This document shows, piece after piece, positions 1-13,100 of a stretch of DNA of 64,000 nt. Origin of the DNA: Hirudinaria manillensis. Lineage: Eukaryota > Annelida > Clitellata > Hirudinida > Hirudinidae. The notes beneath the pieces are model-generated. The model was given only the letters and a program-made list of their open reading frames with translations. It searched no databases and had not been told where the DNA came from. How positions within the stretch are numbered: the first letter of the stretch is position 1; every line of letters starts with the position of its first letter. The translations under genes were made by a program, and so were the position numbers. The stretch lies in contig CM067527.1 in assembly GCA_034509925.1 (NCBI GenBank), positions 5,266,501 to 5,330,500 on the forward strand. The letters are read 5' to 3'.

Positions 1-508
1 CGATCCACTTCTCAGCCCATAACTTTAGTTTGGGCTTTACTTTACCAAATAAAGATGGTATTGAGCCAAATTTGCATTGTTTTGACATTGCGACAGACAA
101 ACAACTAAGAAAAAATTTTCCGAAAACCATATCCCACGTAAAAGAACAAGAATTTTCCTAAATTAGAGTGATAAATATTTCAATAATTCATACCCAATTA
201 AAATATTCATTATTTCCTCCATTCATTGGCCACTATATAATAGATGCTCTTAAACAGTATGCCATGACGCATTTTATATTATAGGATAAGGTTTAACTGC
301 ATCAGCGTGTGGAATGGCAGAGAAAGGCTTATATTTATTTATGATATAATTAATTTGTTCTAAATATTAAAAAGTGCGTGCTAAAACTGAATCCAGTGGT
401 TTCAGTTATGTCTGTCAGACAACCTCAAATCTTTTATTATTAGATCCTATGGAAAGAAAAGAAGCATTATAAGAATTTTTTAAGAAAGTCCAAGACTTTT
501 ATTTATTT
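1..508. other. Left flank, no gene seen
   Basis: AT-rich sequence beyond the 3' end of the PUM3 gene. On the minus strand an AATAAA-type polyadenylation signal lies just past the PUM3 stop (about 498-503). No coding exon or RNA gene could be supported in the rest. Confidence 0.6.
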
Positions 509-3411
509 TCACAGCTTCTTGAGAAGTACTTCCGCACCAGCTGAACCATATTTCTTCAGTTTGGATTTGCAATCACCAAGATATGTTTTAACCTTCTTTG
601 AAACAGCATCAACATCAAGTTCCAGTAACCTTTAAAAAAATGTCAATTACATATTTCTGTACCATCTAATAAAATGTACACTAACATATATATGCATTGC
701 ATAAAATGTATTAATAAGAATTACATCAATATTTAATGTAAACTTACTTAACAATGATAAAGCAACCACGGTTGCATTGAATCCACGATTTCAAGTTGTC
801 CTCTGACACAACCTCCATCAATATTGTTGAAAAGAGAACTTTAAAAACAAGATTAAGCATTTCATATATTTTTTAAATATATTGTTGCATAAATATTCAT
901 AATTAACTTAAAAATAGAAATTAAATTAATATCTCACCTGTTTCACCGTTTTTCTTCCTATTCTCATCATTCTCCAACAGTTTTTTAAGCACCATATGTC
1001 CAGAAGTATCATCAATAAAATGAAACCCTCTATTTGGTGAGTTTACAAATGGCTCAGCAACCAACTTAGCCACGGCTGTCATTGCATCACTTGGATCACC
1101 TAATAAAAATTTAAAAAAAAACAATTAAAAAAAAACCATAATTATTATTAAAAGATAATAGTAATGCAACCTTTGGCATTTGTTAATATAGCACTGAGAA
1201 GCAACAGCAGAGAATTATCTTTTGTAAACTGTTTTGCATCCATTGACACCCATCCCAACATAGATTTTGACACATAACTCAAAAGCTCCTGCTGTCTGAC
1301 AGATGTCTCTTTCTTGCTAAATAAATATTACAAAGGCAAAGCATGAGATATGATAAAAAAAAAAGAATTTACAGAATGAAAGCACTAACCTATGCTCGTT
1401 TCCATCTCCTTCACTCAAAATGCCAATAACGTCAGGATGGAAAAAAAGTGGATTGCGTGGAGTAAGCAAATAGAGCAACACTTTTCTACCATACTGATCA
1501 TTGCTCAGTTCTTCTAGATTTTTTAGAAGTTCCTGTAATTTCAAAATTGCAACTTTAGCATATCAACTTTTCAAGAGAATGGTGACTCAGAAATAAAGTA
1601 CTCACATCCAAAAGAGCCTTTTGTACTAGCTTGGTATCATCTACGCAGTCGAAAAGAGCAAGCATTACAAAATGACCATACTCTTCTTTGCAAATCTTAG
1701 CTACCAGGGACTTGAAACCTTTAACAATCAGTTTTCTGTCCTGAATAATGTATTAGAACACAACAATGTACTTTCAGTAAGTCAATTGATAACACAAGCA
1801 CACTGTCACCTTGGCTGTTCCATACCACAGACATTTCATCGCAACACGAGAGCCTTGCTTGGTGTGTATCAAGTTGGCAACATCCTCATGTAGAGCTTCA
1901 ATCATTTCCTATATTCCATAAGGAATTCATTTACAATTTAAAATAGTTCAACAGATGAACATAAAGTTACATCGAATCAAATAATAACATCTGCATCTAA
2001 CTAACACTTCTAGATGATTTATCAGCCACAACAAAAAAATCATTGAACAACTTGTGGACGAGCGAAAGCTGCAAAATATTTCTGAAACACAAAAGCAGCA
2101 TTTAATTAATAATATCATTTTAGGTGAAACCTATTCAAATTTATTAATAATACTTTTCAATGAGGGAGTTGAGTTTTTCCTTCATAAACTGAATCACTGG
2201 TCCCTTTTTATCAGGAAATTCACTAACGAATTGTATAAGGTTTCTGGTCGACTCATTCTGAAAGTTAAAAATGCATTGTTCATATTGATGATTCAGATAA
2301 AATAAAGATGGCTTTTGTGGGTTACTTTATGCAGAGCATAGGTTGGTCCGTAAAATTCTTCCTCCATTGAATTTCTTTGGGAAACATTTGCAAAGTCATT
2401 ATAAATGTATTCCAAAACTTCAGACGCTTCCTTAAAAAACATGTGGTGTCAGCAATCATTCATTTCAATTAACAGAATGTTTGTATTACAAACTTTGTGC
2501 TTAAGGAGTGCCACAACATTGCCTTTGATCTTATCCAAGATTTCCAATTTCTGTTCTTTGGAACTAAAGAGAAATAATCACAAAAGCTTTGAGAATGTAG
2601 AGCAATATACTTTTTATGTAAAAACTGACAAGTCTCAAGTGAGAAATTTCATGACTTCAGACACAAAAACAGTTGATATATATCTTATTGTTTATTTGTT
2701 ACATGCCCTAATTCAAGACAGTCTGGGATAAAATATTTTCAAATTTCAACAATTAAATTTTAGTGATGATTCACTTATAAATGCCAATGATGTTGAAATT
2801 TACTTTAATGGAAATAGTACTTTTTAAAAACAAACTACAACTTCAACATACTTAATAAATTATACTATAATGCATTGCACTCACCCATATTTCATTAGTT
2901 TCTTGATAACAAATTTTGAAAATTTTGTTTTTATCATCAAAATAATTTGATCTGCATAAAAATGATAAAATAAATTTCATTTAAGGGTTTTATGGATCAA
3001 TCTGAATGGGCAATTGAAATACCTTTCAATTCTTCAAAAATGATTGCTCTGTGTTCAGGTGTAGCCACTTTAACAAACGTCTGTATCACCCTGGATGTGT
3101 CGTGGGCATACACCAATGTAGAGGCCTTACCCTCGATCAAATTAAACATTGTTTGGCTAACTTCGGACATCTTTCCGGAATCCGTATTGGAACTATAAAT
3201 TAGTATGTTGAAGATGCTTATCCACTATAATCAGACATAGAATAATGTCCACATCGGGAACAAAAAAAACGCTTGACAGCTCTTACTTCCTAAGATCATT
3301 CCACAATTGTTTGGCTTCAACTCTTGTTTCATAGGATCTTTTTTTCATCTTTCTCATTAGCTTTCTATCGTCATAGTCTGCCGAATCCAGTTTTCTTTTT
3401 TGGGACGCCAT
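509..3411 (-). CDS. PUM3: Pumilio homolog 3 (Puf-A/KIAA0020 family)
   Basis: Nucleolar Puf-repeat RNA-binding protein; family members act in ribosome biogenesis and bind nucleic acid with little sequence specificity. Many small exons read in order match the family: a basic N-terminus starting MASQKRKLDS, a Lys-rich helix with AKQLWNDLRK, then Puf repeats including AHDTSRVIQTFVKVATPEHR, FKFVIKKLMKYG and, near 1317-1544, DQYGRKVLLYLLTPRNP followed by GDGNEH. The C-terminal CPL part (921-1124) has SGHMVLKKLLENDENRK. The last exon ends AEVLLKKL and stops at 509-511. Another in-frame ATG sits two codons upstream (3415-3417), so the start could be 3417. Introns are mostly 60-300 bases with GT..AG ends. 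The order of conserved blocks is complete, so the gene looks intact. Exact exon limits were read by eye. Confidence 0.93.
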
Positions 3412-3417
3412 GGTCAT

Positions 3418-4678
3418 TGAAAATCCGAGTCCGTGCACGAGTCCGCCTAATGATATTATCGCTGATATTTACCCAAACAATTCCACACTTGACATAAAAA
3501 CAAAGAAAAGCCAACGTCTTAACAAAACATTAAATGTCTTTAAATGATTTTCTTATAGTTTTTTTTATATAAAAGCTGTTCTATAAACAAAAACCAGCAT
3601 TATATATTTTCAAAAAGTATTATAGTTTCTATAATAATAATAATATAAAACCTAAAATAATATGCTCCCATTTATAAGAAATCGTTTTTGCAAGAGCGTT
3701 TGATTCTAGAGATTTCTTGGAAATAATCTGACTTGAGAATTAGCTAAACTCTATTTCTGCTTCTAAAAATTGGATACTAAAATTTGACGCTAAAATATAA
3801 TTAAAAAGTGTTCAACTCTATTACTTCATACCCAAACTCTGCTAGGTAGCTGAGGTTCTCCTTATATGATTTGAGGAAGTAATCTTCGCAGATGTAACCT
3901 CTTCCTTTTGGTTGGTGCGGCGCTTGTTTTTACTGCGTTTCACACTAAACACTAGTCACCTAGGGGACATCGACATAAGCTGATGTCTCCCGTGCCAAAA
4001 TTTTCAAGATACACCATTCACCAATATTTTTATCCGCCTTTCTATGTCTGAATATAAAAGCACATTATGCTCAAAGCGCCCTAAGCCATATGACCGTCTT
4101 TCAAATTAACAATAACTTAGAAAATTAAATTTGCCTTGATTCACTTTTTCATTTTTCACTGTCAAAGCATAACCTTCACAATGGACCATTCTGGAATAAT
4201 GAACTCTCACACAGTTCAACAGCTATGACTTCAAATGTCCTTTTACAGTATAATTTAATCTTTTTAAAATTTAAGTCTATTTAGATATACCCATTTAATG
4301 TGTCGCAAGGGTTGTTAAGCATGGATTTGAAAACTTAATTTGTTAATCTCTGTAGTGGAGGTTAACAGACAATAACCCCACACACACACCTTAGAAAACA
4401 TCAGGTGGATTTAATAATGGCATTTTAATGTAACAAAAAGGATTATTTAATTAGTTTAGTTTCAACAAAATACATTGAAACAAATATTATTTGTGCCAAT
4501 CTAAAAAATTTCCAGAAAAGTTTTTGAACTCCTAAGCCGGAACATTTATTAGAAGAGAGATCAATTGAGAATGTGAAGGATTTAAAACTGTAACTAATGT
4601 CTACAATCAATAAACAACGCAAAACAGTCAAGCCTGGCACTAAATCAAACATGTTTTGATGAAAACCTGCAAAAAAAT
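3418..4678. other. Intergenic, one orphan coding-like stretch
   Basis: Spacer between the PUM3 start and the 3' end of the NUDT16-like gene. On the minus strand, 3801-3932 is open for about 43 codons after an acceptor-like site and reads like protein (for example GRGYICEDYFLKSYKENLSY), ending in a stop. No partner exon or start was found, so it may be a decayed exon or chance. Nothing else is supported. Confidence 0.4.
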
Positions 4679-5478
4679 CTATTTTACATTAGAAGTTGTT
4701 GAATCAACATAGCTTTTATGACAAGCTATGGCAAATTCCAGTTCCCTTTCTGGAATGATATCTTTCCTTTTCAACGTTTCAATTAGTTGTAACTTCGCAC
4801 ATCCTGCAAACTGATTTGCCAAGAATACTGGAAAACCTCTTAGGTTGTCATAATCAACAACAAAAAGTGGAACCCTCACTGTGCCAAAAGTCTACAAGAC
4901 ATTTCATGACAACATAATTTCTACAATAAATAAAATTTCATATTAACCTCTAGCCCCCAATCCTTTGCATTGTGTGCACTCTTTTCAATAGCCAAAAACG
5001 TTGCTTTATCAACTTCATGAGCAAACATGTGTGTCACAAATTTTTTCTTATTGTTTACATATGTAACAATATGATCAGATTGAGTGAAGGCACACTTCTC
5101 CAAATCCAAATTAAGCTCTTCCTTATATTCTCGATTCAAACAGTTAACGACCCCCTCGGCAAGGCCATTGTCTAGGAGCCCTCCACCAAACCCGATATTA
5201 CCATCACTTCTCATCTGCATCTTTATGGGATTAGCAACTTTTCAATAAAAGCAAATATTGGAAACAAATTGTCAAAAAATAACCAGCATGAGCGCATGAA
5301 CTTTGTACTTGTTCCATAGCAAATCATCGCATTTGGAATATATTGCACCGTGAGCAGCATGAGTGTATAAAGCAAACTTACTTAGCGAATATTCAAAAGC
5401 TATTTCTTGAAAGTCCTTGGGATTATCGTGTGGTACTCCATAAGATAAATCACTACTTTCATCAATGTTGGATTCCAT
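4679..5478 (-). CDS. NUDT16: Nudix hydrolase, NUDT16/X29 (U8 snoRNA-decapping) type
   Basis: Predicted Mn/Mg-dependent Nudix hydrolase of the NUDT16 subfamily; known members remove caps from U8 snoRNA and hydrolyse (d)IDP-type nucleotides. Three exons: about 5478-5289 (start MESNIDESSD), about 5220-4949, and about 4890-4679 (ending TTSNVK). Exon 2 holds the Nudix box: GFGGGLLD, a spacer, then NREYKEEL with the catalytic REXXEE glutamates intact. The family-typical flanks MQMRSDGNIGF and KDWGLEV..VRVPLF are present. Length, about 200 residues, suits the family. The start is the only ATG leading the first exon. The N-terminal exon is more divergent than the rest. Whether the substrate is U8 RNA, another capped RNA or a nucleotide cannot be read from sequence. 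Confidence 0.9.
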
Positions 5479-5692
5479 TAATACGTATTTGCCTACGTAA
5501 GGCGTGCGAACAAACTAACCGATACAACTCATCACGTTAAAAATAATCCAAAACATACAACGACAAGCTATACTAATAAATTATATTAACTTATATGAAC
5601 ATAATATATTCAAATTTATGAAAGTTAATTTTAAACGAGACAATTGAAAGAGGTATTTCATATATTGCTTTGAATCAAATCCAAATTTATTC

Positions 5693-5744
5693 GGGAGTCG
5701 ATGGCCAAGTGATTATGGCCTTCGATTCTCACGCGTGACTGCCT
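5693..5744 (+). pseudogene. tRNA-Ser-like relic lacking anticodon and variable arms
   Basis: The 5' part (GGGAGTCGATGGCCAAGTGA) resembles the acceptor plus D-arm of eukaryotic tRNA-Ser and carries an A-box. It is followed directly by a B-box-like CTTCGATTC and GACTGCC. The two ends pair at 6 of 7 acceptor positions. About 35 bases, covering the anticodon and variable arms of a normal tRNA-Ser, are missing, so it cannot be a working tRNA. It may be a deleted tRNA copy or the head of a tRNA-derived SINE. Confidence 0.4.
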
Positions 5745-7189
5745 CTGAAATGAAAAAAATGATTTCAAAATGTTTCAGGTCAATTCAAAATATTCACTTG
5801 AAGATGAAAAAGATATGAGATATGAGATAAATAGAGAAAGCCAGTAAAAATTCGTTCAATATTTATATAATTAGCCTTTTATGATAAGCTGAAGCTTCGA
5901 AATCTATGGAACTAAGCTACCTTTTTAAAGTTAGTGAAAAATCATATTAATTGAAATATAACAATGTAAAGAAACAGTTTCTAAATTATAAAAAGCATTT
6001 TGGGTTTTCCAATTTCAATTTGATTACCGACAACCCTAAGCCTAACAGTGGCGATGGATACCATGATAACTTTTAATGATTTAAGACGTATCATGCCTCA
6101 AATCTTGACGGCTTGAGGGTATGAAAACTAATTTAGCTTTGTGCCAAGTAGCTGTCAGTGAGAGGAAGCTCACAGTTTTTTTTTTCGTCCAAGTATGTAT
6201 TTTAAATGTCTGATGTAATGGTAAAAAAGCAATAAAATAATTCCATGCCCATATTTCTCCCCATTTCAACACCAATTTTAACATCATGGCTAGACTATTG
6301 AGAACTGCGTCAAGATTATTTTAATTTGCATATTTTACAAATAATAGCCGTCAAAATGTGCTCTAATTATAACTTAATAAAGAATTAAGACAATTTATTT
6401 AAGCGCTTGTAAGACCCAAAACCGTTACAGACTCATTTTTATTAATGAGTCAATTTAAAATTTCCTATGTTCCAGTTTTTATTAATTGTTTGATAAAGTC
6501 TGAGATATATATACATAACATATTGTTATGTGTATACCTTTTATACTGCATTTGTAGACAATTGCGTAAATAAAATATAGGCCAATAATCTTCGAACTTC
6601 TACTTTAACTTTTAATCAATTACTCGTGTATACATTGTGCTAAAAAAAATTTCTAATTTATTTGACGGTATAACTATTTTATAATGCAATATTATTAAAA
6701 AATGAGTTAATTTATGCCATTCAAGTGAAGCGCTTCATAGCTAGTGTGTATACAATGGCAGCATAAGCTATGGTTTTCTTTGCTTTATTTGGAGGAGTAT
6801 CCGTGTGATATCACAATTTATCGCTTTTCTTCTAGATTTAAAGGTACTTTAAAAATTTTCGTTTTAACATTTTTAGCTAATGAGTGAAATTAGCTATTTG
6901 ATGAAACTTGGTACACGATCCGAAACTTCGCTGTCTTTGTTGAATGAGTAATGTAGTGTGATGCGACTACTAGTTTTGGATTATTGTTCAAAGTTCTGTA
7001 TGATTTGGATATATGCCTGATTTTTATTTCGGTAACATATTTACATACAACACGACAATTCGGCTTTAATTCGTGAACTACAAATTACTCTTCGGTAGAC
7101 AATATTTGATAACTTTGAGTGACGATACTGTCATGTGCTACAACAGAAAAGGCAGTGGAGTATGATATTATTAGTAATATAAGTGAGAA
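5745..7189. other. Intergenic and 5' flank of ARID1
   Basis: AT-rich spacer upstream of the ARID1 start. No supported ORF, RNA gene or clear repeat. The last few hundred bases probably contain the ARID1 promoter and 5'UTR, but no definite core element was seen. Confidence 0.5.
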
Positions 7190-10100
7190 ATGAGTAGCAA
7201 AAAAAGAAAAGCCAATACTAAACCTTCGAAAACAGAAGTTCTGAATGACCAATTGATCAGGATTGGGGATTGTGACATTGGATACAGTAACGGACTCCGA
7301 TATGGGCCTGGCAATGAGGTGGACAAGTCATCTGGAACATCTTGTAGCGGTGGTGATAATGGCAGTGCCAGTAGTGCTTTTTCACCAAAACTGCTTGATT
7401 CAGCTTCAGTCAGTCCCATTTCTGCAAATAGCTTGTCTAACCAAAGTAGAGGTTCAAATAGGATAGCTGAATCTGAAAGTGTCTTGACACTGAAATCATC
7501 TAGAAGTGATTTGCACCAACCTTATGCAGACAGTTTTGGATCTCCAACATCTCAAAAATATCCGACCAGTTCCGTACCATCTATGCCCGTGCAGCATGGA
7601 TCTGATTATTTTCATGCACAATTTCAAAGAGTTGGTCACAACTTTCCATCTGGTTTCCATCATCAGCCCCACCTATCTCCTCCAAATGCTTATTCTAATG
7701 CACCACCATTTGCCACACACCCTTATTCTCAACATCAGTCGTCTTTCCACCAGCCCATGAATCAACAGTCAATGCGACCCAGACCTCAGGCACAATCGGC
7801 CCTGCCGTCGTCGTATGCCTCTTCGACCCCAATGCTCACCCAATTATTGCAGTATCCGACAACAAAAGAAAAACCGCTTGAGCCTGGTTCCAGTGGAGAC
7901 TACGTAAACTCAGTTAAACACATCTTTGGCAAAAAGAAAAACCAATGGCCTAATGGACCTCCAGATGCATCAACTCAAAACCATTTGTTTGGAAGAATGC
8001 CTAGCAACAATCACAGTCTCAGACAGGATCTCCAAATGCCTCAGAGTCTTCCCATCAATAATCAGGTTTGAAATTATAGGACAATATTCATTCTTTGGCA
8101 TCATGAATTATTGGCTTTACTTATGGTTATTGGTTACCTTGTCTAATTTTCAGTTAATTATTAGTTCTTTCAGCCTCTTGATGCACAACAACAGCAACAA
8201 CAACAGCAACAATCATCCAACCATTCTTTTGCTCGACCACCTTCATCATCTTCTTTAAACAATCATCCATCTATATCTCCTGATGTCACCATATCCAACA
8301 CTCAAGATGTGGAAGAGACTATGAAGTCTTCTCAGCACAAAAAATCTGGTGCCAAGAAGTCAGCAAAAAGTCGATCATCAAGAATTAAGAGGAGGCCTGA
8401 TGTGACAAAACAGGTTTGTTTAAAACATTTTTAAATTACTGTAGCTGCTCTAGACTCTTAATTCATCCAAACTTAAGTTTCGATGCTAAATGTTTTATTA
8501 ATTTTAATTTATACGACTAATTTTAATCGTGCCATTTTGAGACTAATGACATATTTTTGTCAAATTATCGAGCAAAATCTGTTTCAATGTTAATGTTCAA
8601 TGTTTACATTGCAAATGGTCATAAATGTGCTTTAATGTAATGTAAACAATTTGACACTTTGAGAATGATATTGCATTACTTTGACTTTGCATATGCTGCT
8701 GGTATTCTAGTACCTTTAAGATTGTTGGATTTGTGTATTTGCAGCTCTGCTAGGCTACTGTTTTTAGATTTTTCTTCTTGACAAATCTCAGATTGGCTTA
8801 GTATTTGGAACTGAACATTTCAGACTGGAATCATCCCATACCTTATAATATGAATCTTTTCTGACTCAGACAAACAAACACTAGCCTCTCACAATTATGC
8901 TAATATTTGCTCTCTCTTTAAACTTAAGTTCCTACATAGTTCCTAAAATGTTTCTTCTATGTCTTTTTTGCTGAGGAAACTTATTGCATTTGTTATAAAT
9001 GACTGCAATTTATTCTAACTCGAATATTTTATACATGTGGCTTTAACAAAAACTTTTGACAGATTTAGGAGCCTTCTTGGTGCTTATATATTGCTTTAAT
9101 TGTTAAATTGGAGACAGGGAGAATTGTGTAATTTTAGTTTGGGGCAATAATTTATTTAGCACTTTGGTTAATGGTCGACCCCAGGTACTCTACCAATCAT
9201 GGCATGGTAGGAGTTTTTACGTTGAAAAGGGCATCGCGAGCACAGATGACGCTATAACGTTTGCCTTCAAGAAAAGCTGAATTTGTGTAGATTAAGCTTC
9301 ACTGAATGGTTCGGCAAAAATCTTAGAAAGCACTCCGGGGGACAAATCGAAGGGAATCAAGCGCCACACATACCGGCTTTGGCTAGAGACGTGGCCGCGC
9401 ACGGTTGGGAGGTTTTTAACGATTTTCTCCTCGTCTGAAATGCGTAGAACGAGCTGAAGCCAGCATACGTCGCTGACTGCACACAAACTTATTCGCGGCT
9501 GTTGTACTGACTTGTATGCGGCGCACCTTGTGCGCCGAGATGCCTTCGAACGGGCTGCGTATGCGTACGCGCGAGTGCCAGCTATGTTGGCTGCATGCAG
9601 AGCAGGATTTATTCTCGCCTTGTCGAGAGAGGGCCGCATTATTGAATGCGCTCGTGTTCATAATTGTGTAGCTGGCTTGCTTGCTTCGGTCCTTTGTGAA
9701 TAACTCTTTCCTTCTCACGCACAGAAAGCAAACCATTTATTCACTTTATATTTTAGATGGTATTCGATATTTATTAGTAAAATATTGTCTGCCTCACTGC
9801 CACTCCGTCAGATTTCATTGACCTTTGCCGGCTGGCGCGCTTCCAACTTTTAAATTGTGATAGCTAAAGGAATGGGATTGTTATTTGCGGTTTTTACAGC
9901 CGAGTGGATTCTCAGCTGTGAAGGGACCTATTAAGTCTGACTGTCACTACTAAAAGTCATTTTCCATTGTGAAGATGCATTACAAAACTTTATGTTTTAC
10001 TTGTGCTAGATAGTGGTGCTGCATATTAAATTTCTCGTAGAAGATATTGCAATTATTCAATGATTTGATTGAAGAATCATTTCACAGAATAATGTTTTAA

Positions 10101-13100
10101 AATAAATTCTGTTAATAAGATTATTATGGACTAGCCAAATGATTGAAAGCAGGTACTTATGTGGAAAGATGGTTTTATCTAGATCGACAGATATTATAAG
10201 AAATCCCGTCTGTATAATGTGCAGGAATCATCTAGTGGAGATGAAAAAAAAGATGATGGTGGTGATGCTTCAGATAACAGCAGCAGCACAGAAGTGTATT
10301 CACAAATAACTCCGAGTTCGACTCCTCCTTCCAGCCCGCAGCCACCTCGAACCTCCGCGGACCAGAATAATTCTGACGAGGGACATGGTAAATACGACAC
10401 CATGCAGTCAAACCTATATACTCATATTTAAATAATTTTAAATTTTTAAATGATTTTTATTTAAAAGATAAGTCTGGCTATGCTGGTAATGATTTGTCAA
10501 GATTCCAGTCTGGTCCAAACAATGGAGGTGCTCTTATAATAAATTATATTTTTTGCTCTTATTCCTTTCTAAGCATTTAAATATTGACAACGTTAGGGTT
10601 CCAACCTGGTGGATCGTTGCCACGTCAACCGACTCCGTATCAAGGCCAGACACCATTCCTTGCTGCTTCTGGGCCATCGATCCGGCATAATCTTCAAATG
10701 GGCAACTTTTATGGTCCATTCCAACCATCCAACATGGCTCCAAGCAAACAAACAGAAACAGATGCTTTTGGAGTTTTTAAACAGGGCCCTTCATATCTCC
10801 ACCAACAGGGTACTATTACTGGCCAGCACAATAGTAGTGCTAATAGCAATTTCAATGCATTTGCAAGGCCTGGGATCAATGGTCCTTCCATGCCTTATCC
10901 TGGTGCTAGTGAAACCTCACATCAATCTGCCAGTGCCATACCATATTACAGGCACCCCAATAACTTCCAGGGCAAATCTGAGTCGTCTTATGCAGGACGA
11001 CCAGAATTTTTTCAGCCAAATCATTCTGGATTTATAGGCGGGTATCCGTACGATATGTCGGGATACAGGCCTGAGCTAGGTTACAGGCACCCAGGTGATG
11101 TCTATAGACAGGAAGGTTCATATCAAGCATTTCCTGGATATAGATCTGATGCACCTCAATTTGCTGGATATAGGATGCATTCTCAAGAAGGGAGAACCTA
11201 TAGGCAACCTGAACATCCAAATCAGCGATATCAGGATGCTTCTGTGACTAATTCAGCTGACTTCAAGCCAGGCGATGGTAACTCTGGAAATCATGGTGTC
11301 TTGCCTAGGGCAATGCCTGACAAAAGTCCCTTGCAGCAAGGAAATAATGGCCCTTCATCCGATGAATCGGCTCAGAAACAGACGGAGGGAAACGTCGAAC
11401 ATCCACGCGCAAGTCTCGACAGTCCTAATCATTCCTTGGCCAATTCTGGAAAAAACAATTTTCAAACCACAAGAATGAATAACCAATGGGTAACTAGCAT
11501 GCAGGGCATGATGTCCGGCGGCTCAGTAGTTGAAACCTCACCTCAGAATGATCACGGCCAATCTGTGGTGTCATTGAGCTCTGTGAAGCAAATAATTGGT
11601 GAAACTTTTGATGCACCAAACAAGGACATGTCTTCACAGTACGAGAACTTTGGTAAAACCCAGCTGCCTCAGATTCCTTCCCAAGACCCTTCTGATGCCA
11701 ACAAAGCCCTTTTTCCATCTACCCACATTTCCAGGCCTGCTAGCAATGATTTTTATCATAACCAATATAGAGAGTCTCCCGATGGCAAGTTACCTGGTAA
11801 GCATCTGATAGGTTTCCCCATTCAGAAATTGATATAACCTAAGAATCGTGCTTATATTCAGATGTCAGATCCGATGCCGATCCGAAGTCTCGAAACAGGC
11901 CCGGTAGCAGCAAAGCGGATTTTAAGCACAAGTCTTCCGAAAGAACATCGTCAAAGACTGATTTGACAAAAGTATTATAAATTTTTGGCTTGTTTACTTT
12001 GTTAGTTAAATGAAAATCCTTGTCATGTTTTTACACAAGTTTCATGGATTTTATTTAGGATGCTTACTCTCCATCTCTGACACCATCAAATCCCGTTTCC
12101 ATGTCTCCAGCCAGCCAAAATGAATTTGACACTTATAGTCCTGTTCATACACATCATCAGGTAGCAATTGTTTTGCATTAGAGGCATCCTAATACAATCA
12201 TACTAAACTTTAAATTTATTGGAGTTATTCACAAGAGTCTTTATCTTGGAAGGTCCAATTTTAAAAAATTGATTGAGCTTTGAATGAAATAATGTTTGTT
12301 TAATCATGAAAAGCGTTTGTTCTATTTAAATATGCTCAAACTAATATCAATAATAAGATCATTTATAAAGAACTGTTAACATTAAGATCAAGGTTTGCTT
12401 GATATTTGACTTAAAGTTTTTAAATAGAAAATTATATCTGAACTCGGTTCTGTTTCATATTTGATTTAGGAGCCAATATATTTTTTTTTAGAAATTTTCA
12501 AGCAATCCAGCTTTCTTGAAGATATGCGAAATGGGCCAAGAACCGGACCGAGGAAATTTTCTGGATAGACTGTTCACATTTATGCATCACAGAGGAACCC
12601 CTATAACTACTGTGCCAATGATCTGCAAACAAACGATTGATCTCTATTCTTTATATTTCTTGGTGCGCGAAAGGGGAGGCATGATAGAGGTTTGGAACTG
12701 TGCCGTTACGGCTTATCGATTTATATCATAATTGATTTATATAATAATTTCGATGGAGTCATTTGTTATTTAAATGATTGAAAGTTGTTGATTAATTCTT
12801 AAAATATATCCTTACTTCTATTGTATATGTTTCCCAGGTAACAAAAAATAAAAAATGGAGAGACGTCAGTTCGGCACTGAGTTTGGGATCCTCTAGCAGC
12901 GCAGGATTCACACTTAAGAAGAACTACGGCAAATACATTTATCCTTATGAATGTAAATTCGATCGAGGAGATATTGACCCTGCACCATTCCTGGCAACAC
13001 TTGAAATATCTGGAAGCAAGAAAGAGGTCGGGAAGAAATCTTCCTCCGATCGTATTCAGGCTGCTTCCGACGTTGGTGAGCGATCTCTTTAAGTCCCTAT

